Assembly (NCBI RefSeq): GCF_001883705.2
Contig: NZ_MDEQ02000003.1
Coordinates: 124,001 to 188,000, forward strand
Direction of reading: 5' to 3'
Length of the DNA: 64,000 bases
Source: Burkholderia catarinensis
GTDB lineage: Bacteria > Pseudomonadota > Gammaproteobacteria > Burkholderiales > Burkholderiaceae
Positions 34,353-43,055 of the stretch are shown here, piece by piece (position 1 is the first letter of the stretch; each line of letters begins with the position of its first letter). The translations under genes were made by a program, and so were the position numbers. The notes beneath the pieces are model-generated. The model saw only the letters and a list, made by a program, of their open reading frames with translations. It ran no database searches and was not told the DNA's origin.

Positions 34353-34395
34353 CAGGCGCGGGTCGTTGCGCCGCAAGAACAAACGGAGATTCACG

Positions 34396-35244
34396 ATGGG
34401 AAAACTGTCCCTCGCCGCGAAGATCACGCACGTGCCATCGATGTACCTGTCGGAATTTCCCGGCAGGCATCATGGCTGCCGTGAAGCGGCAATCAGCGGC
34501 CACCGACTGATCGGCGAGCGCTGCCGCGCGCTCGGCGTCGACACGATCGTCGTGTCGGACGTGCACTGGCTCGTCAATGCCGGCTATCACGTGAACTGCA
34601 ATGCGCGGTTCTCGGGCACGTACACGAGCAACGAGCTGCCGCATTTCATCCGCGACATGCAGTACGCGTATCCGGGCAACCCGGCGCTTGGCCGGCTGAT
34701 CGCGGAGACGGCCAGCGAGCGCGGCGTCGCGACGCGCGCGCACGAGATCGACAGCCTCGAACTCGAATACGGCACGCTCGTACCGATGCGCTACATGAAC
34801 GGCGACCAGCACTTCAAGGTCGTGTCGATCGCCGGCTGGTGCATGTGGCATCAGCTCGACGAAAGCCGGCGTTTCGGCGAGGCGCTGCTCGAGGCGATCG
34901 AGAAAAGCGATTCGAACGTCGCGTTCCTCGCGAGCGGGTCGCTGTCGCACCGCTTCAACGACAACGGCAGCCCGGAGGAGTCGATTCATCAGATCAGCCG
35001 CGAATTCTTCAGGCAGGTCGACCTGCGCGTGGTCGAGCTGTGGAAGCAGGGCGATTTCAAGACCTTCTGCGCGATGCTGCCCGAGTACAACACGCATTGC
35101 CACGGCGAAGGCGGCATGCACGATACGGCGATGCTGCTCGGACTGCTCGGCTGGGATCGCTACGACAAGCCCGTCGAGATCGTCACCGACTACTTCGCGA
35201 GTTCGGGCACCGGGCAGATCAACGCGATTTTTCCGCTGCCCTGA
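34396..35244 (+). CDS. hpaD: 3,4-dihydroxyphenylacetate 2,3-dioxygenase (extradiol)
   Basis: A 282-residue class III (LigB-type) extradiol dioxygenase opening the homoprotocatechuate ring with a non-haem Fe(II). [16 protein letters not shown] and [12 protein letters not shown] hold metal and acid/base histidines; [21 protein letters not shown] is the C-terminal signature. ATG 34396 follows GGAG and is preferred to the upstream ATG at 34366. It sits between hpaE and hpaF in the standard order. Confidence 0.95.
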   Translation: MGKLSLAAKITHVPSMYLSEFPGRHHGCREAAISGHRLIGERCRALGVDTIVVSDVHWLVNAGYHVNCNARFSGTYTSNELPHFIRDMQYAYPGNPALGRLIAETASERGVATRAHEIDSLELEYGTLVPMRYMNGDQHFKVVSIAGWCMWHQLDESRRFGEALLEAIEKSDSNVAFLASGSLSHRFNDNGSPEESIHQISREFFRQVDLRVVELWKQGDFKTFCAMLPEYNTHCHGEGGMHDTAMLLGLLGWDRYDKPVEIVTDYFASSGTGQINAIFPLP

Positions 35245-35282
35245 GCGTCGTCGCCCACCACGCAATCGACCGGAGATTTGCC

Positions 35283-35675
35283 ATGCCACATATCGTCGTC
35301 GAATACACCGCGAACATCCGCGACGACGCGCGCATTCCCGCGCTGCTGCGCACGATCAACGAAACGCTGATCGCGCAGGGCGGCGTGTTCCCGACCGGCG
35401 GCATCCGCTCGCGCGCGATCGAGCTGCACGACTACTGCGTCGCCGACGGCACGGAGGACGACGCGTTCGTCCACGTCACGCTGAAGATCGGCTCGGGCCG
35501 CACCGACGCACAGAAGCAAGCCGCGTGCGACGCGCTGTTCGACGCGATCAAGGCGCATTTCGCCGAGCTGTACGCGAAACGCTACCTCGCGCTGTCGATG
35601 GAACTGACCGAGTTCAGCGAAAGCGGCTCGTACAAGCACAACAACATCCACGCCCGCTACAAGCGGGCCGGCTGA
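35283..35675 (+). CDS. hpaF: 5-carboxymethyl-2-hydroxymuconate delta-isomerase
   Basis: A 130-residue tautomerase-superfamily enzyme. Pro2 after the initiator Met ([12 protein letters not shown]) is the catalytic base. [18 protein letters not shown] and [21 protein letters not shown] match HpaF/CHMI. It forms trimers. Follows hpaD by 38 bp and precedes hpaH by 20 bp. Confidence 0.94.
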   Translation: MPHIVVEYTANIRDDARIPALLRTINETLIAQGGVFPTGGIRSRAIELHDYCVADGTEDDAFVHVTLKIGSGRTDAQKQAACDALFDAIKAHFAELYAKRYLALSMELTEFSESGSYKHNNIHARYKRAG

Positions 35676-35695
35676 ACCCCATTCCCGATCCGACC

Positions 35696-36499
35696 ATGCT
35701 CGAACCCGCCATCATCGACCAGCTCGCGCAGCGCCTGCATGACGCCGAGCGCGAGCGCAAGCAGATCCGCCAGATCTCGCTCGACCATCCCGACATCACG
35801 ATCGACGACGCGTATGCGATCCAGCGCGCGTGGGTGGCCCTCAAGCTCGCGGAAGGCCGCACGCTGAAAGGGCACAAGATCGGCCTCACGTCGAAGGCGA
35901 TGCAGAACACGTCGCAGATCGACGAGCCCGACTACGGCGCGCTGCTCGACGACATGTTTTTCGCAGATGGCGGCACGATTCCCGCAGGCCGCTTCATCGT
36001 GCCGCGCGTCGAGGTCGAGCTCGCGTTCGTGCTCGGCAAGCGGCTTGCGGGCCCGAACTGCACGATCTTCGACGTGTACGACGCGGTCGATTACGTCGTG
36101 CCTGCGCTCGAGATCATCGACGCGCGCAGCCAGTCGATCGACCCCGATACGAAACGGCCGCGCAAGGTGTTCGACACGATCGCCGACAACGCGGCGAACG
36201 CGGGCGTCGTGATCGGCGGGCGGCCCGTGAAGCCGCACGATGTCGACCTGCGCTGGGTCGCGGCGATCATGTCGCGCAACGGCGTGGTCGAGGAAACCGG
36301 TGTTGCGGCCGGCGTGCTGAACCATCCGGCCAACGGCGTCGCGTGGCTCGCGAACCGGCTGTCGCGCTTCGACGTCGCGCTGGAACCGGGCCAGATCGTG
36401 CTCGGCGGCTCGTTCACGCGGCCATGCGCGGCGCGGCCGGGCGACACGTTCAGCGTCGATTACGGCCCGCTCGGGACGATCCAGTGCTACTTCGAGTGA
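35696..36499 (+). CDS. hpaH: 2-oxohept-3-ene-1,7-dioate hydratase
   Basis: A 267-residue hydratase of the MhpD/FAH superfamily that adds water to 2-oxohept-3-enedioate. [47 protein letters not shown] (metal-binding Glu pair) and [26 protein letters not shown] are diagnostic. ATG 35696 is chosen; longer readings extend into hpaF. Followed 7 bp later by hpaI. Confidence 0.95.
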   Translation: MLEPAIIDQLAQRLHDAERERKQIRQISLDHPDITIDDAYAIQRAWVALKLAEGRTLKGHKIGLTSKAMQNTSQIDEPDYGALLDDMFFADGGTIPAGRFIVPRVEVELAFVLGKRLAGPNCTIFDVYDAVDYVVPALEIIDARSQSIDPDTKRPRKVFDTIADNAANAGVVIGGRPVKPHDVDLRWVAAIMSRNGVVEETGVAAGVLNHPANGVAWLANRLSRFDVALEPGQIVLGGSFTRPCAARPGDTFSVDYGPLGTIQCYFE

Positions 36500-36506
36500 G
36501 CGAGCG

Positions 36507-37313
36507 ATGCAGATTCCTTCGAATGTCTTCAAGGCCGCGCTCGCGCGCGGCGACGCGCAGGTCGGGCTGTGGCTCGGGCTGGCGAACCCGTACAGCGCCG
36601 AAGTGGTCGCGGGCGCCGGTTTCGACTGGCTTCTGATCGACGGCGAGCATGCGCCGAACACGGTGCCGACGATCCTCGCGCAACTGCAGGCGATCGCGCC
36701 GTATCCGTCTCATCCGGTCGTGCGCGTGCCCTGGAATGATCCGGTGATCGTCAAGCAGGTGCTCGATCTCGGCGCACAAACGCTGCTTGTGCCGATGGTG
36801 CAGAGCGCCGACGAAGCGCGCGCGGCGATTGCCGCGACGCGTTACCCGCCGCACGGGATTCGCGGTGTCGGCAGTGCGCTGGCGCGCGCGTCGCGGTGGA
36901 ATCGCGTCGGCGACTACCTGCACCGCGCGAACGACGAGATGGCCGTGCTCGTGCAGGTCGAGACGCGCACGGGGCTCGATGCGGTCGATGCCATCGCGCG
37001 TGTCGAAGGCGTGGACGGCGTGTTCATCGGACCGGCCGACCTTGCGGCCGATCTCGGGCATCTCGGCAGTCCGGGCCATCCGGACGTGCAGGCCGCGATC
37101 GACGGCGCGATCCGGACGATCAAGGCGGCCGGCAAGGCGCCGGGCATTCTGAGCGCGGATGAGGCGGCCGCGCGGCGTTATCTGGAAGCGGGCGCGTTGT
37201 TCGTCGCGGTCGGCGTTGATACGACGCTGCTGGCGAGAAGCGCGGAGCGGCTGGCTGCGCAGTTCAAGGGGAAGGGCGGCGAGGCAGCGAAGAAGGGCGA
37301 CGGCACGTATTGA
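36507..37313 (+). CDS. hpaI: 4-hydroxy-2-oxoheptanedioate aldolase
   Basis: A 268-residue class II metal-dependent aldolase splitting 4-hydroxy-2-oxoheptanedioate to pyruvate and succinate semialdehyde. [11 protein letters not shown] contains the base-side His, [14 protein letters not shown] and [15 protein letters not shown] line the pyruvate site, and [17 protein letters not shown] carries the metal Glu. Last gene of the operon. The window has no hpaB/hpaC monooxygenase, hpaA or hpaX, so the upper step must be encoded elsewhere. Confidence 0.95.
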   Translation: MQIPSNVFKAALARGDAQVGLWLGLANPYSAEVVAGAGFDWLLIDGEHAPNTVPTILAQLQAIAPYPSHPVVRVPWNDPVIVKQVLDLGAQTLLVPMVQSADEARAAIAATRYPPHGIRGVGSALARASRWNRVGDYLHRANDEMAVLVQVETRTGLDAVDAIARVEGVDGVFIGPADLAADLGHLGSPGHPDVQAAIDGAIRTIKAAGKAPGILSADEAAARRYLEAGALFVAVGVDTTLLARSAERLAAQFKGKGGEAAKKGDGTY

Positions 37314-37354
37314 ATCGGGCAGGGTGTGGCGGAAATATTTAGGGGTTAATCAAT

Positions 37355-37392
37355 TTTCGTTTATTGCGAATTTCGTTTATTGCGAATAAACT
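37355..37392 (+). promoter_or_regulatory. promoter/operator of the HTH-PIN toxin-antitoxin operon
   Basis: Two perfect direct copies of TTTCGTTTATTGCGAA (37355-37370 and 37371-37386) abut. The second extends into a perfect palindrome GTTTATT-GCG-AATAAAC (37375-37391). TTGCGA (37364-37369), 17 nt, and TAAACT (37387-37392) fit a sigma-70 promoter inside the repeats. The layout suggests autorepression by the antitoxin or toxin-antitoxin complex. Confidence 0.65.
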
Positions 37393-37426
37393 GGCGCAAT
37401 CCTGAAACCCTCGATTGGAGAGCGCG

Positions 37427-37894
37427 ATGCCCCATACCAAGACACCCGACATGATCTTGCCCGTCGAGCGCGAGATGCAGGCGGCTGTCGAAGGGCAGCG
37501 CACGCTGGCGGCTTATCTCGCCACGCGAACCGATACACAGCGCATCCAGATCTTTGACGACGAGAATCGTGCGCATCAGGTTGAGCTCCCGACTTCCGCA
37601 CTTCGGCTGTTGGTGGATATCCTCGCGGAGTTGGCCGATGGCAACGCGGTCAAGGTCGTCCCGGTTCATGCGGAATTGACGACCCAGGAAGCAGCAGATT
37701 TGCTCAATGTTTCTCGCCCGCACCTGATCAAGCTGCTTGAATCGAATGCGCTGCCGTATCACCGGACAGGCAAGCATCGACGTGTGCGTTTTTCCGATCT
37801 GATGCATTACAAGGCAGAGCGCGATCAGGCGAGTGCCGAGGCAATGGAGGAGTTGAGCAGGCAGGCGCAGGAACTGCGGATGGGCTACGAATGA
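37427..37894 (+). CDS. excisionase-type HTH antitoxin
   Basis: A 155-residue protein with a MerR/excisionase-like winged helix: LTTQEAADLLNVSRPHLIKLLE and YHRTGKHRRVRFSDLMHYKAE (about 85-130). The N-terminal half (REMQAAVEGQRTLAAYL, VELPTSALRLLVDILAELADGNAVKVVP) is the part usual for antitoxins of PIN partners of this type. ATG 37427 has GGAGAG 5 nt upstream and is preferred to TTG 37415. It overlaps the toxin by ATGA. DNA binding to the repeats at 37355-37391 is the expected autoregulation. Confidence 0.85.
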   Translation: MPHTKTPDMILPVEREMQAAVEGQRTLAAYLATRTDTQRIQIFDDENRAHQVELPTSALRLLVDILAELADGNAVKVVPVHAELTTQEAADLLNVSRPHLIKLLESNALPYHRTGKHRRVRFSDLMHYKAERDQASAEAMEELSRQAQELRMGYE

Positions 37895-38466
37895 CGAGTT
37901 CGCCATTTACGGCCGTCTACGATGCCTGTGTGCTTTATCCCGCGCCGCTTCGCGATTTTCTGATGCGCCTTGCGTTGAGCGGATGTTTCCGGGCCCGCTG
38001 GAGCACGCATATTCACAACGAGTGGAAGCGTAACCTGTTGCGTAATCGTCCCGACTTGACCGCAGGGCAGCTTGATCGGACGTCGTGCCTGATGGATCGA
38101 GCGATACCCGACGCCGTCGTGACCGGATATGAATCGCTGATCGACGGGCTTACCCTCCCGGATGCGGATGATCGCCACGTACTCGCGGCTGCAATCCGTT
38201 GCAATGCCAGCGTGATCGTGACGTTCAATCAGAAGGACTTTCCGGAGGAGAGACTGTCGCCGTACGGCGTCGAGGCCCAGCACCCTGACGAGTTCGTCGA
38301 CAATCTTTTCGATCTCGAACCCGCGGCGGTCGTTGCGGCTGCGCGGCAGCAGCGGGAGACGCTCAGGCATCCTCCAGTGACTGCAGGCCGGTATCTCGAG
38401 ATCCTGCAACGACAGGGTATGGTTCAGACCTGCAAGGCACTCGAAGCCTATCGGGCAATTCTTTGA
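37891..38466 (+). CDS. PIN-domain ribonuclease toxin
   Basis: A 191-residue PIN-domain protein. VYDACVLYPAPLRDF gives Asp11, HNEWKR Glu44, LPDADDRHVLAAAI Asp91/Asp94 and VIVTFNQKDF Asp116, the acidic set that binds Mg2+ for RNA cleavage. It is longer than VapC (~130) because of a helical C-terminal extension (~130-191). It likely inhibits translation when the antitoxin is degraded. Its ATG lies inside the antitoxin stop. Confidence 0.87.
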   Translation: MTSSPFTAVYDACVLYPAPLRDFLMRLALSGCFRARWSTHIHNEWKRNLLRNRPDLTAGQLDRTSCLMDRAIPDAVVTGYESLIDGLTLPDADDRHVLAAAIRCNASVIVTFNQKDFPEERLSPYGVEAQHPDEFVDNLFDLEPAAVVAAARQQRETLRHPPVTAGRYLEILQRQGMVQTCKALEAYRAIL

Positions 38467-38514
38467 ACGGTGTCGCGCAGCGTGCCGGTTGAATGACTTT
38501 ACGCGACCTGCTCG

Positions 38515-39312
38515 CTAGGTCGCGCTTCGCGGTTCCCGTCCCGCCTCCAGATACCTTCCCGGCGTCGTCCCCAGCGCACGCCGGAACATGTCGATGAACG
38601 CGCTCACGTTGTCGTACCCGAGATCGAGCGCGATCGTCGTCACCGGCACACCGTCGGCGATTCGCTCCAGCGCCCGCAGCAGCCTGGCCTGCTGACGCCA
38701 CTGCGCGAACGTCAGCCCCGTCTCGGTGACGAAGCGCCGGCTCATCGTCCGCGCACTGATGCCGGCCCATTCGGCCCATTCCTCCAGCCGCCGGTTGTCC
38801 GCGAGATCCGCGGCAAGCGCATCGGTGATCTTCATGAGCCGCGGGTCCTGAGGCCGTACCAGTCCCAGCGCTTCGACCTCCGATGACGCGATCTCGTCGA
38901 GGATCACGTCGGCGATCCGTGTCTGCGCGGCATCCAGTTCCGCATCGCCCCAGCTTGCCGCGCGCTGCACGGCTTCGCGCAGCAACGGCGTCGTGCGGAT
39001 CGCGCGCGGCGTGTCCGGCAGCGCCGCGCAGCACGCTTCGGCGACAAATGCCGACCAGCCGGAAATCGGCCCGAACGAGCGCAGCGAGTGCCGGTAATGC
39101 GGCGGAATCCAGATCGCGTGGATCGCCGGCACGACCCAGTCCTGGTCGTCGAGGCCGATCGTCAGCAGCCCGCTCAGCGCGCCGACGAGCTGGCCGCGCG
39201 CATGCGAATGCGGCGCGGTCACGCGCGGGTCGCGTTGCGACAGCACGGCGGCGACCACGAACGGGCCGTCGTCGGACGTGACGAATCGGGCAGGCAGGAG
39301 TGGATCGGACAT
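38515..39312 (-). CDS. AraC-family transcriptional regulator
   Basis: A 265-residue regulator with an N-terminal cupin sensor (HSHARGQLVGALSGLLTIG, VPAIHAIWIPPHYRHSLRSFG) and a C-terminal double helix-turn-helix (LEEWAEWAGISARTMSRRFVTETGLTFAQWRQQARLL, then GVPVTTIALDLGYDNVSAFIDMFRRALGTTPGRYL). It is divergent from a small conserved gene and a quinone-oxidoreductase-like gene with ~95 bp between, so those are its likely targets. Start ATG 39312. The ligand is unknown. Confidence 0.88.
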   Translation of the reverse strand: MSDPLLPARFVTSDDGPFVVAAVLSQRDPRVTAPHSHARGQLVGALSGLLTIGLDDQDWVVPAIHAIWIPPHYRHSLRSFGPISGWSAFVAEACCAALPDTPRAIRTTPLLREAVQRAASWGDAELDAAQTRIADVILDEIASSEVEALGLVRPQDPRLMKITDALAADLADNRRLEEWAEWAGISARTMSRRFVTETGLTFAQWRQQARLLRALERIADGVPVTTIALDLGYDNVSAFIDMFRRALGTTPGRYLEAGREPRSAT

Positions 39313-39407
39313 GGCCGGATATCGGTATCGAATGGCTGTTATACCGGAGATCGGCCGGTTTCGCACGCCTACACTGCCTCAATCGACCACCACCGGAGTA
39401 CCACGCA

Positions 39408-39659
39408 ATGCGAGCCGAAGACCTTCTCCCCGACCACGCTGACCGGATCCAGACCGACGGCACGACGATCCGCAAGGGCACCGTCGGCGCATTTTTGATC
39501 AACGCACGCGTGCTGGCCGACCCGCACGCGGCGCCCGCCGACCGGGCGCGCGCGGAAGCCGACACGATCGACGCATTGCCTGCGTTGCGCGCGCTCGGGC
39601 TGTTCGACGTGCTGGACGTACGCGATCCCGCGCTGCGTGCGTGGCTCGACGCGCAATGA
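39408..39659 (+). CDS. conserved hypothetical protein, 83 residues
   Basis: A small acidic soluble protein without a family I can name (GTTIRKGTVGAFLINARVLAD, ADTIDALPALRALGLFDVLDVRD). It has coding-like composition and GGAG before ATG 39408. It lies 46 bp before the oxidoreductase gene in one direction and divergent from the AraC gene, so it is probably part of that regulon. Confidence 0.6.
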   Translation: MRAEDLLPDHADRIQTDGTTIRKGTVGAFLINARVLADPHAAPADRARAEADTIDALPALRALGLFDVLDVRDPALRAWLDAQ

Positions 39660-39705
39660 CACGCGCCGGCGCCATCGACCGAGATACCCGCTTCAAGGAG
39701 CCAGC

Positions 39706-40671
39706 ATGAAAGCTGCAGTCGTGAAGGGCGCCGGCGAGCGCCCCGTCTATACGGAATTCGAACCGCCGCACGCGATGCCGGGGCACCGGCCGATCGACGT
39801 GACGGCGTCAGCCCTGAGCCGGCTCGCGCAGGCGCGGGCGGCGGGTGCGCACTACTCGTCGGGCGACGGCTATCCGTTTGTTGTCGGCGTCGATGGCGTA
39901 GGCCGTCTCGACGATGGTCAACGTGTCTACTTCTTCGGCGCCCCCGCGCCGTACGGCACGATGGCCGAGCGCACGCTCGCGCCCGATGCCCGGTGCGTGC
40001 CGCTGCCGGATGCACTCGACGACGTCACGGCGGCGGCGATCGCGATTCCCGGGATGTCGTCGTGGGCGGCGCTGACCGAACGTGCGCGGTTTGCGGCGGG
40101 CGAGACGGTGCTGGTGAACGGCGCGACAGGTACGTCGGGACGCCTGGCGGTGCAAATCGCGAAGCATCTCGGCGCCGCGAAGGTGATCGCGACGGGCCGC
40201 AATGCGGTCGCGCTGGAAGCGCTGCTGAGTGCCGGTGCGGACGCCGTCGTGTCGCTGCAGCAGGACGACGCGCATCTGGCGCGCGCATTCGAAGCGCATT
40301 TCCGTGCCGGCGTGGATGTCGTGCTCGACTATGTGTGGGGCGCCAGCGCGCAGGCGCTGCTGAGCGCCGCGGCGAAAGCGACGCCCGACGGAAGACGGTT
40401 GCGCTTCGTGCAGATCGGCTCGATCGGCGGCGCGGACGTGCTGTTGCCGGGGGCGGTGCTGCGGGCGACCGCGATCGAACTGATGGGCAGCGGTATCGGC
40501 AGCGTGTCGGTGCCGGGGTTGCTGGCATCGGTGCGCGGCGTGTTCGATGCGGCGGGGCCGGCACGGCTGACGATCGCGACTCGCGCGGTGCCGCTGTCGG
40601 CCGTCGGCGAGCATTGGGACGACACGAACAGTCTCGTTCGCCCGGTGTTCACGATGGGCGAGCGTGGATGA
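39706..40671 (+). CDS. medium-chain quinone oxidoreductase-like protein
   Basis: A 321-residue MDR-superfamily enzyme without the catalytic zinc cysteines. GMSSWAALTERARFAAGETVLVNGATGTSGRLAVQIAKHLGA (about 117-160) is the NADPH fold; VIATGRNAVALEALLSAGADAVVSL follows. It would reduce quinones or enals. AAGGAG precedes ATG 39706. Shortened cofactor-side features compared with QorA suggest a distinct subfamily. Convergent with the porin gene. Confidence 0.85.
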   Translation: MKAAVVKGAGERPVYTEFEPPHAMPGHRPIDVTASALSRLAQARAAGAHYSSGDGYPFVVGVDGVGRLDDGQRVYFFGAPAPYGTMAERTLAPDARCVPLPDALDDVTAAAIAIPGMSSWAALTERARFAAGETVLVNGATGTSGRLAVQIAKHLGAAKVIATGRNAVALEALLSAGADAVVSLQQDDAHLARAFEAHFRAGVDVVLDYVWGASAQALLSAAAKATPDGRRLRFVQIGSIGGADVLLPGAVLRATAIELMGSGIGSVSVPGLLASVRGVFDAAGPARLTIATRAVPLSAVGEHWDDTNSLVRPVFTMGERG

Positions 40672-40735
40672 CGGGCGTGGCAGCGCGGGCGGCGACGGAC
40701 GAGGCCCGCCGCCGCTCGCAAAGTCGGCCCCGGAA

Positions 40736-41827
40736 TCAGAACCGCTGCTGGATCCCCGCCGTCACGCCGACCTGCGTGGTGCCGTATCCGGCGAAATCGC
40801 GCGACACGCCGACTTTCTCCCCATGCTGCGCGATCGCGAACGCGCCCGCTGCATACAGCACCGTGCGCTTCGACAGCGCGTATTGCGCGCGCACCGACAC
40901 GAGCGTCGGATCGGCGTCCGTCCCGCCCTTGATGTTCTGGTGATACACGGCCGCGATCAGCAAGAACGTCGGCGTGAACTGGTACGACCCGCCGAGCCAA
41001 TACATGTCGCTCAACTGGTTCGCGGCAGTGGTGTGATACGTGCGCTTGTAGTTGCGATAGCCGGCCATCGTCTTCAGGTTGCCGAAGTCGTAGCTCAGGC
41101 CCGCATGGATGCCTTGAATGTAGTTGACCGTGTCGGCTGGCGTGACGCTGTCGGCCGCGCCGTTCTGCCGATCGAACGTGACCACCGCCGCGAACGGGCC
41201 GGTCTCGTAGCCGAGCGCGAAATCGTATTTCGAGCTGGTCTTCATGCTGCCCGGCACGTTGCCGAAGCCGTACAGCGCGCCGAACTTGAAGCCGCTGAAT
41301 TCGCCGTCGTAGCGCACGGCGTTCGACGAGCGCGTGAACAGGCCGTCCTTGCGCCCGCCCGTCGCCATCGACGACGACGCCCACGAGTAGTTCTGCGCAT
41401 AACCCATCGGGTCGAACGGCGCCATGTAGTCGTAGGTGACGGTGTAGTTGCGGCCGAGCGACAGTTCGCCCCATTTGCCCTTCAGGCCGACCGTCGCGCG
41501 GCGCGCGAAGATCGAGTCGGGGCCGTCGTCGAAGGCGCCGTTCGCGAGATCGATCCCGCTTTCGAGGCGGAACACGGCCTTCAGGCCGCCGCCGAGATCC
41601 TCGACGCCGCGCAGGCCCCAGCGCGACGTGTTCTTGTTGCCCGACTTGAGCTTGAACAAATTGCCGCCCTGCGGTGCCGCGTGGTTCGTGTATTCGATGC
41701 CGGCATCCATGATCCCGTACATCGTGACCGACGACTGCGCGTGCGCGGCTTGCGCGGCGATGCAGGCCGCGGCGGCCGAGCCCGTGAGGACTACTGTACG
41801 TAAGGAACGTTCTGCGCGTGACTTCAT
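40736..41827 (-). CDS. outer-membrane porin, Gram-negative OmpC-like (Burkholderia type)
   Basis: A 363-residue trimeric porin. The signal peptide (MKSRAERSLRTVVLTGSAAA, cleavage after QAAHA) is followed by SSVTMYGIMDAGIEYTNH, the usual first strand. Loop 3 landmarks include RRATVGLKGKWGELSLGRNY, and the protein ends in VGVTAGIQQRF with the terminal Phe needed by the BAM machine. Strong GGAGAC before ATG 41827. Adjacent to an ABC importer operon in the same direction (160 bp downstream of it), so it may admit that importer's substrate, but this family is abundant in Burkholderia. Confidence 0.93.
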   Translation of the reverse strand: MKSRAERSLRTVVLTGSAAAACIAAQAAHAQSSVTMYGIMDAGIEYTNHAAPQGGNLFKLKSGNKNTSRWGLRGVEDLGGGLKAVFRLESGIDLANGAFDDGPDSIFARRATVGLKGKWGELSLGRNYTVTYDYMAPFDPMGYAQNYSWASSSMATGGRKDGLFTRSSNAVRYDGEFSGFKFGALYGFGNVPGSMKTSSKYDFALGYETGPFAAVVTFDRQNGAADSVTPADTVNYIQGIHAGLSYDFGNLKTMAGYRNYKRTYHTTAANQLSDMYWLGGSYQFTPTFLLIAAVYHQNIKGGTDADPTLVSVRAQYALSKRTVLYAAGAFAIAQHGEKVGVSRDFAGYGTTQVGVTAGIQQRF

Positions 41828-41987
41828 TGACGGTGTCTCCTTGGTTCTTTTGTGGGTGGGTGAAACGGATGCGGCACGCAACCGGCCGCGGCGGACGCCG
41901 AAGGACGTCCGCCGGACGTGCCCGTCATTGCGTGGCGCGCTGCATGCGGGGTGCAGGCGCGGCGGCGTGCAGGCCGCCGCGATCGGG

Positions 41988-43055
41988 TCAGCCCGCCGTC
42001 GCGAACGCCCAGCAGTCGTTGGTCGGGAATTCGATCCAGTGCTTGCCGGCCGCGCGCGGCACGTGGCCGAACGCGCGCAGGCGCATGTCGCCGCAATGGA
42101 ACAGGTATTCCCAGCGGTCGCCGAGATACATCGAAGTGACGAGGTCGGCCTGCAGCCGGTTCGCGCCCGGGCCGTCGGTCACCTGCACGCGTTCGAGGCG
42201 GATCACGGCCTGCGCATCCTGGCCCGGCGCGAGCGTGTCGCGGGCGAGCGCGCGCAGCTCCCAGCCGTCGCCGGCGAGCGTCACGCATTCGCCGTCGATC
42301 GCCGCGACGCGCGCGTCGATCCGGTTGTTGCTGCCCATGAACTCGGCCGTGTACAGCGAGCGCGGCGCGCCGTACAGCTCGGCCGGCGTGCCTTCCTGCT
42401 CGATGCGGCCGTTGCGCAGCAGCAGGATGCGATCGGACATCGCCATCGCTTCGGTCTGGTCGTGCGTCACGCACAACGCGGATAGCCCGAGCGACACGAT
42501 CAGTTCGCGCAGCCACGCACGCGCTTCCTCGCGCAGCTTCGCGTCGAGGTTCGACAGCGGCTCGTCGAGCAGGATCACCGGCGGGTTGTAGACGAGCGCG
42601 CGCGCAATCGCGACGCGCTGCTGCTGGCCGCCCGACAACTGGTGCGGAAAGCGTTCCGCGAGATGGCCGAGGCCGAGCTGGTCGAGCGCGCTCTGCACGC
42701 GGCGCTTCTGTTCGGCCGCCGAAACGCGGCGCAGCTTCAGCCCGTAGCCGACGTTGTCGGCGACGGTGCGGTGCGGCCACAGCGCGTACGACTGGAACAC
42801 GAGGCCGAGCGAACGCTGCTCGACGGGCAGGTCGACGCGCTGCGCACCGTCGAAGAACACCCGGTCGTCGAGCTGGATGCGGCCGTCGGACGGCTGTTCG
42901 AGGCCGGCCACCGCGCGCAGCAGCGTGGTCTTGCCGCTGCCCGACGCGCCGAGCAGGCACACGACTTCGCCGGCCTTCAGTTCGAACGACACGCCCTTGA
43001 GGATCGGATTGGCGCCGTAGCTGAGATGCAGGTCGTCGACGATGAGCTTATCCAT
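41988..43055 (-). CDS. ABC importer ATP-binding protein, FbpC/PotA type
   Basis: A 355-residue ATPase. Walker [10 protein letters not shown] (36-44), Q-loop [13 protein letters not shown], signature [15 protein letters not shown], Walker [13 protein letters not shown] and H-loop [15 protein letters not shown] are all intact; the C-terminal ~120 residues form a TOBE regulatory domain. It energises the double permease whose gene it overlaps by 8 bp (ATG 43055). Substrate class is iron(III), phosphonate or spermidine-like; context does not decide. Confidence 0.9.
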   Translation of the reverse strand: MDKLIVDDLHLSYGANPILKGVSFELKAGEVVCLLGASGSGKTTLLRAVAGLEQPSDGRIQLDDRVFFDGAQRVDLPVEQRSLGLVFQSYALWPHRTVADNVGYGLKLRRVSAAEQKRRVQSALDQLGLGHLAERFPHQLSGGQQQRVAIARALVYNPPVILLDEPLSNLDAKLREEARAWLRELIVSLGLSALCVTHDQTEAMAMSDRILLLRNGRIEQEGTPAELYGAPRSLYTAEFMGSNNRIDARVAAIDGECVTLAGDGWELRALARDTLAPGQDAQAVIRLERVQVTDGPGANRLQADLVTSMYLGDRWEYLFHCGDMRLRAFGHVPRAAGKHWIEFPTNDCWAFATAG

